A DNA stretch of 64,000 bases from Megaustenia siamemsis (taxonomy: Eukaryota; Mollusca; Gastropoda; Stylommatophora; Ariophantidae), in contig JAVIAB010000049.1 in assembly GCA_032433765.1 (NCBI GenBank), forward strand, positions 21,766,779 to 21,830,778, in the 5' to 3' direction. The notes under the pieces are model-generated. The model was not told the origin of the DNA. It worked only from the letters and a program-made list of their open reading frames with translations, and did not search any database. How positions within the stretch are numbered: the first letter of the stretch is position 1; the number at the start of each line of letters is the position of its first letter. A program made the position numbers and the translations under genes. Shown piece after piece: positions 34,388 through 45,472 of the stretch.

Positions 34388-34650
34388 TAGTCTCGGTTGG
34401 CTGAGTGGGTAGTGCGCTCGCTGCATAATCAGGGCTCGGGTTCGTTCCCCAGAAGTGGCGGATTTCCTTTCGGACGAGCAAGGCTCCGGGATTCACCGAA
34501 TCTGTAAAAACTATAATAATGGGTACTAGAGATTTTTCTACGGCCTGGCGTGATACCGACCACATCACCCAAAATTGTGCCGTGGTCATTAAAAAAAATA
34601 TGGCCTCTAACACTGTATTCCCCACACGCCTAGTAAGGCAGGGGGAGGGA
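34388..34650 (+). mobile_element. SINE2, full-length with tRNA-like head
   Basis: A box TGGCTGAGTGG (34398-34408) and B-box-like GGTTCGTTCC (34439-34448). The central domain GGCGTGATACCGACCACATC and CTAACACTGTATTCCC are shared in part with SINE1. The head differs from SINE1. Confidence 0.9.
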
Positions 34651-34852
34651 AGCTTTCATTCAACTTTCAACATCGGTGTATTACATTACCACGCCTTTCA
34701 CTTCCATAATCACGATCCACCACAACTCAACGAAGACTACACCATTCTTGTGATGTTGTCAAATCAGCGACATCGAACTACCCGGTGACATAGTATCCAT
34801 CATCAAAGACAATGAACTTTGCAATTTGGCTCGTAATATGTAGCAAATAATA

Positions 34853-35109
34853 AGTAAAGTAAAGTACCCCCGTCACACCAAGTGGCGTATAGGGAAATAT
34901 GGTGTTAGTGACCCTATATTTTATACACCTTCAGCACATGATTTTTGGGGTAATGTGGTCGGTATTACGCCCGTGCTGCTTTACTTTCCCAGAAAAAAAT
35001 CCGGTACCCATTTAAGGCTGGGTGAACTCGGAAGCCGGCCGGTTGGGATCGAATCCTACCCCTTGTCCTTTGTAGTCCAGTTCACTAACCACTGAGCTAT
35101 CGCGGCTTC
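34853..35109 (-). mobile_element. SINE1, antisense
   Basis: Full-length copy ending CGCGGCTTC. It has a TAAAGTAAAG tail and lies within 20 bp of a second copy in the same orientation. Confidence 0.9.
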
Positions 35110-35126
35110 TCAACTAATAGATCAAA

Positions 35127-35398
35127 GTAAAAAAAAAAAAAAAAAAGTAAAGTACCCCCGTCACTCCAAGTGGCGTATAGGGAATATGGTGTTAGTGACC
35201 ATAAATTTTACAGACTTTCAGCACATGATTTTTGGGGTAATGTGGTCGGTATTACGCCCGTGCTGGTTCACTTTCCCAGAAAAAAAATCCGGTACCAATT
35301 AAAGGCTGGGTGAACCCGGAAACCATCGGTTGGGATCGAACCCTACCTCTTGTCCTTTGTAGTCCAGTTCACTAACTACTGAGCTATCGCGGCTCCCT
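35127..35398 (-). mobile_element. SINE1, antisense, with A-rich tail
   Basis: Full-length, with an antisense tail of about 18 A on the + strand. TTAATAGAT-like sequence flanks both sides as a probable short target-site duplication. Two SINE1 copies in tandem suggest a favoured target. Confidence 0.88.
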
Positions 35399-35570
35399 TA
35401 ATAGATTACAGGTGTGATCAAAGTTATTTCGTTTTGGCGAATTCGTTAATCAAAATTCTCTCTATTTTTTTTTATATGTTCTGAATTTTTGTGCATATGT
35501 GATACTTTATTCTATGTATTTGTTCTTTTATTTTCTAGCTCAGGGATTGGAGTGTATAGTCATTGTCACA

Positions 35571-36035
35571 TCATTCACAAGGTCCTGTCAAATGAGCTTG
35601 TCGGCAGGTTGCCCACCTCAGGTCTACGATTATCATAATAGGAATGAACAAAGAGCAATCGAGTCCGGTAACTTGAATAGAGGATGACATCATATATAAG
35701 ATGTGCAGAAGGTGGTTAACATGGTCGGAGAACTCGAAGTCTCGATAAACGTTATTTAGCAAAATATAGAGTGGGATATTATTTATTAAACCGAGGAGGA
35801 GTCGGGTATATGCAGCAGCTAAAGCCGCGAGAAGAATATTGGAACATTTCTGTAATCTCAGGATAAAACTGGTCACGTTTCCGATCATGACTGCAAAACT
35901 GAGATAGGAAAAGAGCATGGTTGTGTGTTGTGTAGTGTAGGTTAACTCCATAGTAAAACAAGGAGACATCATTGGTGAGAGGGTTACTGAAGCAAACCCT
36001 GCCGCTCTCGGGAACATATTCAGCCTTCTCGACAC
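35571..36035 (-). pseudogene. GPCR fragment, TM1 to TM3 only
   Basis: Minus strand encodes 'MIGNVTSFI' (TM1), 'QKCSNILLAALAAA' and 'LLLGLINNIPLYIL' (TM2), then 'DHVNHLLHILYMMSSSIQVT' and 'GLDCSLFIPIMI' (TM3). These align with the intact receptors. Three or four residues are missing between TM1 and TM2, and homology ends before 'GERL' near 35630. TM4-TM7 are absent downstream, so the gene is truncated. It belongs to the same orientation cluster, and 'GLDCSL' is nearest to the receptor at 51971-53035. Confidence 0.82.
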
Positions 36036-36061
36036 AAAACCGAGCCAGAGGTCGTGTTGTT

Positions 36062-37090
36062 ATTTATTAATAAGTGATCTGTGTGACATGTCAACTATTT
36101 TTAACTGACATAAACTATAGTGGCAAGTTGAAATACAAATTAAGGTTTCATCATGTGATTTATTGACGATCTATTTCGTCAAATTATGTTTTCTCTGTAT
36201 CTTCAGTCATATGATCTGGAAAAATAGACTTCCAACAGTTACATTTTCCATTTTTACAACAGGAAGTATTGACTTCTCAAGATATTTCCTGAGTTTTATC
36301 AACGTTTGTTAAAGACTTATAGTCGTTTTTAGCAATCTGCGTCGCGCGTTGAAAGACGTTATCATTTTTTTAACGTTAAATCCTTAGGCGGCACAATCAA
36401 GATTACGCGTACAGTTCAATCTTTGTACAATATGTCCATACATTAAAACCAATATTGCATTGGTTTGTTTCTCTGTTATTGGATTGTGGAGCTGCTATTT
36501 GTAATTTCCGTTGTAAAATTGTTTACTTATCGACAAAATATTTCCATTTAAAAAAAAAACTCTTTTGAACTCAAACAAAATAATTCTGGGTAATTGTTCG
36601 TGTACAGAAATTGCTTGAGCTTTTCGTTTGAGAGTTCGGCTGTTGGAGAATGTTCTGGAGGAAAATGAACTCTTGGCCAATTATATTTTCCGTGAGGAGA
36701 ATTTCTTGCTATTTTTAACAGTAATGAATCAGTTTGTAACTGTAACATTTCTGGTTGAAGTAATATGTTACATCTGAGTTAACCCTGTAGTAATCTGTAA
36801 CATTTCTCAGCGCAAAATAATGAAGAGATAATTGAATACAAACTTCAACCTTAACTCTCATATCATTAAAAAAAAAAATAGATAGGAATCAATGGCAGCA
36901 GAGAAAGCAAGAAAATTATCCATTCAAAAACAAAATAATTGTAATTCGTTTTAAAATATCTCACTGCGTGATATCGATGCGTGTTGTTTCTGCTCACGGA
37001 CTGGTTCTGGCTCAGTGATAAGAGGGACTACCCGTGTTGTGTTGGGACAGGACGTGTCGTTTATTTTATTTTATTATTATTATTTATTTT
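36062..37090. other. AT-rich region, no gene recognised
   Basis: Only short ORFs without motifs. Around 36990-37050 a CTGGCTCAGTGATAAGAG segment looks like an isolated tRNA A box, but no B box follows. Confidence 0.4.
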
Positions 37091-37092
37091 TT

Positions 37093-37165
37093 TTTTGCAT
37101 TCGCCAGCTTTCACCTCTGACGAAGTCCCTAGAGACTAGGAACTTAATTTTGCGTGTTAATCCGT
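37093..37165. repeat. Dispersed repeat U2
   Basis: Reverse-complement match to 12646-12705 (CAAAGTCCCTAG-like core and ATTTTGCGTGTTAATCC). It lies immediately upstream of LINE H codons. Confidence 0.6.
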
Positions 37166-37405
37166 AAGAGAAAAAGAGGAAGACCCAGGGAGACACTGAG
37201 AAGAACATTGATGAGAGAGACAAGAGCAGCAAGATTCGGCTCCCTCAATGAGATAGAGCTGCTTGCACAGAACAGAGACAGATGGCGAGATTTGATAAAA
37301 TATCTTTAAAAGAAAACTGCTAGAACAAAAATTCAGATAGGAGAAGGTGTATCTTGGTCTACGCCCTATGAGCCGGCTACGGCTCGAAAGGTCAATAGAT
37401 AGATA
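37160..37405 (+). mobile_element. LINE family H, C-terminal end with GATA tail
   Basis: Encodes 'KRKRGRPRETLRRTLMRETR' and 'LAQNRDRWRDLIKYL', a typical LINE C-terminus, then a 3' UTR and (GATA)4 at 37397-37412. Only copy in the window. Confidence 0.75.
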
Positions 37406-37412
37406 GATAGAA

Positions 37413-37672
37413 TCCGTTTTTCCCTGGCAGCCGTGTGCATAGGGTCCCTCGACGTACAGGCAGATAACTCTGACTTCAGAGGTACTCATATTGTTTTCGT
37501 CGATGAGTAATTGACGTTTCAAGCCGGGCCTCGCCGCTGAGGCATGGGGTGGTTGCCACAGAGAGATATCATAAATAAAAATACCAACTGGAGCAGCCAA
37601 GATTTGAAATCACAACCTCTCTGTCTCGATGCCGGCGTCTTGCCCGGAGACCAACCAGTCCCCACGGACGTC
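37413..37672 (-). mobile_element. SINE4, antisense
   Basis: Reverse complement of 11505-11742, including GGATTTGAACC-like B-box sequence (here ATTTGAAATCACAACC) and CGGCGTCTTGCC. It abuts the LINE H tail. Confidence 0.82.
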
Positions 37673-37839
37673 TCGTTTTGAGCGCTGTCACAAAATGTTG
37701 TTGACGATGTCTTCTACCCCGTAATTTGTCTGGAAGGGCTCATATATTAGGAAACATTTTAAATTATTAAATAGAAAAAAAAGTATTCCCGCCCTCCCCC
37801 CTAAGAAATTGAAACTCCCCAATAAAGGTCAAACCATAG

Positions 37840-37841
<2 letters not shown>

Positions 37842-37913
<72 letters not shown>
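37842..37913. repeat. (CAT)24 microsatellite at LINE C 3' tail
   Basis: Twenty-four uninterrupted CAT units. In the sense of the adjoining LINE C they are its (ATG)n tail, expanded from the 3-5 units seen at other copies. Confidence 0.95.
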
Positions 37914-38855
37914 AGTACAAAGCCTGCTGGCGTAGGTGATCATGTCCACAACTTTTGATCATCACCACAACTTTCGATCACGACAGTTATTTACCATTTC
38001 TGTTTGATGACCTTCTGCCAGGCCATTCTCTTAAACTGTCTGGTATCTTTTCTCTTTGTTTCCTCTATTTCTTCGTCCCTCAATTTTCCCAGTTGTCACA
38101 ATATATTCCAGTTGTTCTCTTCTCTTTACATGGCCAAAAAATGATGATTGTCTCTTCCTAATATTGGAAATTAGCTTTGCTTTGAGTACTCTCAGAACCT
38201 CTTCATTACTCTTCTTAGCTGTCCATGGTACTCTCAACATTCTTCTGTAAAACCACATTTCTACAGCCTCCAGTGATTTTCTTATCTGTTGTCCAATTGT
38301 CCATGATTCACATCCATATGTTAAGACTGGCTCTACATAGCATGTAAGAACTCTTTTTCTTGTTTCTATTGTCAAAAATGGATTGCATAGTATCTTCCTC
38401 ATTTTTTGGAAAGCTGCTTTAGCCTGAGCCATTGTGCATCTCACCTCTGTTGTACATCTTCCGTCTGAGGTTAACAAAGTTCCCAAATATTTAAATTCAT
38501 TTACCTGTTTTAATATTGTCCCACTTGTCTTTATTTTGCACCTAGGTGATGTCTTTTTCTTTGTTGTTACCATTATCTCTGTCTTTTTGCCATTAAGACA
38601 AAATCAAAATCCTTTATATTTGCTTTCTTTCACTATAATGTCTAACATTTCTTGTAACTCATTTACACTCTTAGCAATTAAGACTGTATCATCAGCATAC
38701 CTTAGATTATTTATATTATGACCACGGATTGTTGTTCCAGGCATGCCCCTTATGGATCTTAAAATAATCTCACTATGCACATTAAACAAGTCTGGTGACA
38801 GCACACAACCTTGATGACACCCTGTTTTATCGTCAAACAATTCCAACAACGGTCA
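37914..38855 (-). mobile_element. LINE family C, best-preserved 3' copy
   Basis: From 38849 down: 'TGCHQGCVLSPDLFNVHSE' (RT motif B), 'INNLRYADDTVLIAKS' (motif C), a frameshift near 38600, then 'VNEFKYLGTLLTSDGR'. It continues with 'LTYGCESWTIGQQ', 'MWFYRRMLRVPWTAKKSNEE' and 'SSFFGHVKRREQLEYIVTTG' to 38031. It is 5' truncated before motif A. This is the strongest evidence in the window for an RTE/BovB-like LINE. Confidence 0.92.
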
Positions 38856-39332
38856 TTGAACAGCACTCAATGTGACGTAAACCGCAGACCAACTCTAAAC
38901 GGTGGAAGGTCGCATTCACAACACTTGATTTGTCAAAAAAGAAATATTGCCGTGCGTATTACTCCGCTTCATCAGCGCAGATATGTTAAGTAGAACATAA
39001 TTTTGACTTTAACGCAGAAAATTGCAACGGATAGCCCAAATTAATCAGATTCCAAATGCAACTTTGCAGCGATCGAGAGAACGTGAACAAGTTCCATCAT
39101 CTTGAAAACGGAAGTCCTTGTGACGCCTACGAACTGCCGACGAGTACATGGCATGACAGTAGAAATATTGGTCGCTTGAAGATCGTTTTGAATATAGCAG
39201 ACTGAGGAAAATTCATTGGCTCATAGAAACAACACTACAGACAAAACTATAAGGGCCACTGCAAGAATCTCAAAAGACAGTAACATTTATACAGGAAACG
39301 ACATTGCAGATGTAGACAATACTTCAGGCGAA
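38856..39332. other. Spacer, nothing recognised
   Basis: No ORF or repeat match noticed. Confidence 0.4.
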
Positions 39333-40160
<828 letters not shown>

Positions 40161-40164
40161 TATG

Positions 40165-41775
40165 GTCTCTACCAGCCTGGTATACTTGTTTAAGCTTTAC
40201 TCCAGCACATTGATGTCCTCTCTACCAGCCTGGCATACTTGTTTAAGCTTTACTCCAGCACATTGATGTCCTCTCTACCAGCCTGGCATACTTGTTTAAG
40301 CTTTACTCCAGCACATTGATGTCCTCTCTACCAGCCTGGCATACTTGTTTAAGCTTTACTCCAGCACATTGATGTCCTCTCTACCAGCCTGGTATACTTG
40401 TTTAAGCTTTACTCCAGCACATTGATGTCCTCTCTACCAGCCTGGCATACTTGTTTAAGCTTTACTCCAGCACATTGATGTCCTCTCTACCAGCCTGGTA
40501 TATTTGTTTAAGCTTTAACCCAGCACATTGATGTCCTCTCTACCAGCCTGGTATATTTGTTTAAGCTTTACTCCAGCACATTGATGTCCTCTCTACCAGC
40601 CTGGTATACTTGTCTTAGCTTTAACCTAGCACATTGATGTCCTCTCTACCAGCCTGGTATACTTGTCTTAGCTTTAACCTAGCACATTGATGTACTCTCT
40701 ACCAGCCTGGTATACTTACTTGACATAGCTTTAACCCAGCACATTGATGTCCTCTCTACCAGCCTGGTATACTTGTCTTAGCTTTAACCCAGCACATTGA
40801 TGTCCTCTCTACCAGCCTGGTATACTTGTCTTATCTTTAACCCAGCACATTGATGTCCTCTCTACCAGCCTGGTATACTTGTCTTATCTTTAACCCAGCA
40901 CATTGATGTCCTCTCTACCAGCCTGGTATACTTACTTGTCTTAGCTTTAACCTAGAACATTGATGTCCTCTCTACCAGCCTGGTATACTTACTTGTCTTC
41001 GCTTTAACCTAGCACATTGATGTCCTCTCTACCAGCCTGGTATACTTACTTGTCTTAGCTTTAACCTAGCACATTGATGTCCTCTCTACCAGCCTGGTAT
41101 ACTTGTCTTAGCTTTAACCCAGCACATTGATGTCCTCTCTACCAGCCTGGTATACTCACTTGTCTTAGCTTTAACCCAGCATATTGATGTCCTCTCTACC
41201 AGCCTGGTATACTTACTTGTCTTAGCTTTAACCCAGCACATTGATGTCCTCTCTACCAGCCTGGTATACTCACTTGTCTTAGCTTTAACCCAGCACATTG
41301 ATGTCCTCTCTACCAGCCTAGTATACTTACTTGTCTTAGCTTTAACCTAGCACATTGATGTCCTCTCTACCAGCCTGGTATACTTACTTGTCTTAGCTTT
41401 AACCCAGCATATTGATGTCCTCTCTACCAGCCTGGTATACTCACTTGTCTTAGCTTTAACCCAGCACATTGATGTCCTCTCTACCAGCCTGGTATACTTA
41501 CTTGTCTTAGCTTTAACCCAGCACATTGATGTCCTCTCTACCAGCCTGGTATACTTACTTGTCTTAGCTTTAACCTAGCATATTGATGTCCTCTCTACCA
41601 GCCTGGTATACTTACTTGTCTTAGCTTTAACCTAGCACATTGATGTCCTCTCTACCAGCCTGGTATTCTTACTTGTCTTAGCTTTAACCTAGCACATTGA
41701 TGTCTTCTCTATCAGTCTGTTATACTTGTCTTAGCTTTAACCCAGCACATTGATGTCCTCCTGAGTTGTTTAAAG
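40165..41775. repeat. 53/57-bp tandem array (about 29 units)
   Basis: Unit begins CTCTCTACCAGCCTGGTATA and ends CAGCACATTGATGTC. The 53-bp form has ACTTGTCTTAGC or ACTTGTTTAAGC and dominates from 40165 to 40900. A 57-bp form carries an extra TTAC or TCAC (ACTTACTTGTC) and dominates after about 40920. Confidence 0.95.
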
Positions 41776-41877
41776 TTACCATTAATTACAACGTCCTTTT
41801 ATATCCTCGCACAGAAGCTGTTTTGGTATGACAGACTAAGCCGGTACGTTGTTTAATCTTGTGTTTGATTTTCTTAC

Positions 41878-42022
41878 AAAGTGATGAACCGTTTAATTTT
41901 TCTTTTGTAGATATATTCCAGGCACGATTTAATCAGTTCTCTGATTTTCACATTCGATAATCGGTCTATTTTTGTGTTATTTGTTACTTTTCTCAACAGC
42001 TCCTTTCGCAGGTTGTAATCTT
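41878..42022 (-). mobile_element. LINE family E-like fragment, divergent
   Basis: Minus strand reads 'LLRKVTNNTKIDRLSN' and 'CLEYIYKRKIKRF', parallel to 'CLRKVTNNTRRDRIPN' and 'CQEYIEQQQLKWF' in LINE E. It is truncated on both sides. Confidence 0.65.
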
Positions 42023-42108
42023 CTGCAAATAACTGTCGTTGTCGAAAGTTGTGGAGAGACATAATCACCTACACCAGAAGTCCCAGTACTAGACGATGAT
42101 GATGATGA
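42023..42108 (+). mobile_element. LINE family C, extreme 3' end
   Basis: TCGAAAGTTGTGGAGAGACA and the ATCACCTAC block match 55170-55235, followed by a GAT tail. Confidence 0.75.
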
Positions 42109-42189
42109 ATCTTCTGTGCTTGAGCTTTGTTCGAAGTAGTATGACATTGATAACATAAGGTTCAGCGTACAGGTTGGCTAGCTGTGCTG

Positions 42190-42380
42190 TCGTTGAAAAC
42201 GGTCAACCAATGGATCTGGCGGACGTCAATAATAGCCTCCGAAGATGTGGCACAGGACTTCGACAACCATGAGTCCAGAAACGAGAAACTTAGTGATCGT
42301 GTAAGAAGACTTATCAATTAACACAGAACTGGAGTCGTCAGTCGCTGGACTTGCTGAGGAGGGGATCTGAGCACCTATGA
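42190..42380 (+). mobile_element. Retroelement family F, 3' part
   Basis: Matches 20985-21240 in reverse (GTGTAAGAAGACTTATCAA and GGAGTCGTCAGTCGCTGGAC). Its terminal segment continues directly into the 72-bp array. Confidence 0.75.
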
Positions 42381-44152
42381 ACATGTTCGGAGTGCAATGA
42401 TGATGACCCGCTAATAACTCAATAACTGAGGATGTGATCTGAGCACCTATGAACATGTTCGGAGTGCCATGATGATGACCCGCTAATAACTCAATAACTG
42501 AGGAGGTGATCTGATCACCTATGAACATGTTCGGAGTGCAATGATGATGACCCGCTAATAACTCAATAACTGAGGATGTGATCTGATCACCTATGAACAT
42601 GTTCGGAGTGCAATGATGATGACCCGCTAATAACTCAATAACTGAAGATGTGATCTGATCACCTATGAACATGTTCGGAGTGCAATGATGATGACCCGCT
42701 AATAACTCAATAACTGAGGATGTGATCTGATCACCTATGAACATGTTCGGAGTGCAATGATGATGACCCGCTAATAACTCAATAACTGAGGAGGTGATCT
42801 GATCACCTATGAACATGTTCGGAGTGCCATGATGATGACCTGCTAATAACTCAATAACTGAGGAGGTGATCTGATCACCTATGAACATGTTCGGAGTGCC
42901 ATGATGATGACCTGCTAATAACTCAATAACTGAGGAGGTGATCTGATCACCTATGAACATGTTCGGAGTGCCATGATGATGACCCGCTAATAACTCAATA
43001 ACTGAGGAGGTGATCTGATCACCTATGAACATGTTCGGAGTGCCATGATGATGACCTGCTAATAACTCAATAACTGAGGAGGTGATCTGATCACCTATGA
43101 ACATGTTCGGAGTGCCATGATGATGACCCGCTAATAACTCAATAACTGAGGAGGTGATCTGATCACCTATGAACATGTTCGGAGTGCCATGATGATGACC
43201 CGCTAATAACTCAATAACTGAGGAGGTGATCTGATCACCTATGAACATGTTCGGAGTGCCATGATGATGACCCGCTAATAACTCAATAACTGAGGAGGTG
43301 ATCTGATCACCTATGAACATGTTCGGAGTGCCATGATGATGACCTGCTAATAACTCAATAACTGAGGAGGTGATCTGATCACCTATGAACATGTTTGGAG
43401 TGCCATGATGATGACCTGCTAATAACTCAATAACTGAGGAGGTGATCTGATCACCTATGAACATGTTCGGAGTGCCATGATGATGACCCGCTAATAACTC
43501 AATAACTGAGGAGGTGATCTGATCACCTATGAACATGTTCGGAGTGCCATGATGATGACCTGCTAATAACTCAATAACTGAGGAGGTGATCTGATCACCT
43601 ATGAACATGTTCGGAGTGCCATGATGATGACCCGCTAATAACTCAATAACTGAGGAGGTGATCTGATCACCTATGAACATGTTCGGAGTGCCATGATGAT
43701 GACCTGCTAATAACTCAATAACTGAGGAGGTGATCTGATCACCTATGAACATGTTCGGAGTGCCATGATGATGACCTGCTAATAACTCAATAACTGAGGA
43801 GGTGATCTGATCACCTATGAACATGTTCGGAGTGCCATGATGATGACCCGCTAATAACTCAATAACTGAGGAGGTGATCTGATCACCTATGAACATGTTC
43901 GGAGTGCCATGATGATGACCTGCTAATAACTCAATAACTGAGGAGGTGATCTGATCACCTATGAACATGTTCGGAGTGCCATGATGATGACCCGCTAATA
44001 ACTCAATAACTGAGGAGGTGATCTGATCACCTATGAACATGTTCGGAGTGCTATGATGATGACCCGCTAATAACTCAATAACTGAGGAGGTGATCTGATC
44101 ACCTATGAACATGTTCGGAGTGCCATGATGATGACCTGCTAATAACTCAATA
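42373..44152. repeat. 72-bp tandem array (about 24 units) from family F 3' end
   Basis: Each unit contains ACCTATGAACATGTTCGGAG, an ATGATGATGACC block and TAATAACTCAATAAC, i.e. the last part of element F and its AATAACTC tail. Units differ by only a few bases. As 72 is 24 codons, the minus strand has a 628-codon ORF (42226-44112) whose repeat starts 'MFIGDQITSSVIELLAGHHH'. I treat it as a by-product rather than a gene. Confidence 0.95.
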
Positions 44153-44388
44153 ACAATAACAAAAGGTTGGTATGAAAATGCTTTTTATCATTTTTTGTAA
44201 GCTGTTTATGAGATGTTTTGAATGTTTCAATCAGTCTTGACCTTCATGTTTATTGATGAAATCTATGAAAGACTAGATAGACTGGACCATTCGGCAGCTA
44301 CGTCACGACAGTAGATGTATATTTCAGTTATCATTAACAATCTTAGTGACTTGGCTAGAAATTAAGGATATAAAAAAATTGTAAAACT

Positions 44389-45170
44389 ATGACGTTCTCT
44401 AGACTACATAACCAGGACGAGATCACCAAGTCAATAGCTACTGGGAAATTCTCAAACAACTTTAAAGCAGAAACTGAGGCCTTCAGAGATACTGTAACAC
44501 TGGCTACTGAATACAAAAATAACATGCACAATACATTGGTGATTCTGACTGATGCACTGTCAGTATTATCAGCTCTAAAAAGTCCCAAGAACAATGAACT
44601 AGATGGCCTGAGAACAACCCTGGACTAACTATGCAATAACTTCCAGAGAGTCGTCATTCAGTTGATACCATCACACTGTAATATACAAGGGAACGAACGC
44701 GCAGACAAATTAGCTAAAGAGGGAGGGAGATTACCACAAAAGAACCATCCGCTCAGTTATGATGAAGCCAAACCCATCCTCAAAGGTCAGTTCCATGAAA
44801 AATGGAAACGAGAACACCCAAAGCATAACGAGAGTGACGGATACCACCAACTATCAAGGAGGGATCAAGTCATCATACTTCGCCTACGCACTGGCCATAA
44901 TAGAATGAGAAATCACATGTTCACCAAATTCAAAATAGGTACAACCAGCCTATGCCACTGTACACTGGACAACATGACAACAAAACATGTTCTACAGGAT
45001 TGCCCCCCAGTACACAGACTTGAGAAGAGCAATGTGGTCCACGCCTACCTCCCTGGAAAAGAAACGGTATGGGGCAATCGATTCGCTTAAACAGACAGCT
45101 GACTTCATAAGAGAGTCCGGAATCCTACTCTGATTGAGTCTTGAACGCAGAGAGAGAGAGAGAGAGAGAA
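44389..45170 (+). mobile_element. LINE family G, RNase H domain fragment
   Basis: One frame with a single nonsense TAA at 44626-44628. It encodes 'KAETEAFRDTVTLA', 'VILTDALSVLSALKSPK' and 'LIPSHCNIQGNERADKLAKE', the RNase H signature of LINEs that carry that domain. Then follow 'YHQLSRRDQVIILRLRTGHN' and a zinc-binding-like 'CHCTLDNMTTKHVLQDCPP'. It ends at 45088 plus a 3' UTR and (GA)n tail. The RT domain is absent (5' truncation). It is not a host RNase H because the flanking C-terminal domain is LINE-type. Confidence 0.88.
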
Positions 45171-45253
45171 ACTATATGGGACAATAGAATCACTTAAACA
45201 GACAGCTGACTTCATAAGAGAGTCTGGAATCCTACTCTGATTGAGTCTTGATC

Positions 45254-45294
<41 letters not shown>

Positions 45295-45295
45295 A
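45171..45295 (+). repeat. Tandem duplicate of LINE G 3' end
   Basis: Repeats the last ~115 bp of the preceding element (CAGACAGCTGACTTCATAAG block, TCTGATTGAGTCTTG) with its own longer (GA)n tail. It is a two-unit head-to-tail duplication of a LINE terminus. Confidence 0.88.
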
Positions 45296-45472
45296 CATGA
45301 ACTCGGGGTGAAGGATGACACCGGAGAGCAAAACGATATTATGGAGGAATGAGAGAAAATGTCCACTAGTCCCAAACTGTCCCAGCGTGCTGATGAGCGT
45401 TTGATGAGGTAATGTAGTCACCTATAGACGTACCAGTTGTGCAGTGATGATGATCCTATCATATATAATATA

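Noticed and set aside
36495..36748. Two overlapping minus-strand ORFs of about 60 codons
   Set aside because: They overlap in different frames, have no recognisable domain and end near homopolymer runs.
40165..41775. CRISPR-like appearance of regularly spaced repeats
   Set aside because: Units are contiguous without unique spacers, the genome is eukaryotic and there are no cas genes; the same applies to the other arrays.
42226..44112. 628-codon ORF with a 24-residue repeat
   Set aside because: It is the 72-bp array derived from the antisense of element F's 3' end; length in multiples of 3 explains the open frame.
44389..45090. Host RNase H gene
   Set aside because: It has an in-frame stop, a LINE-type C-terminal zinc-binding region, a (GA)n tail and a second copy elsewhere, all of which mark it as a LINE fragment.
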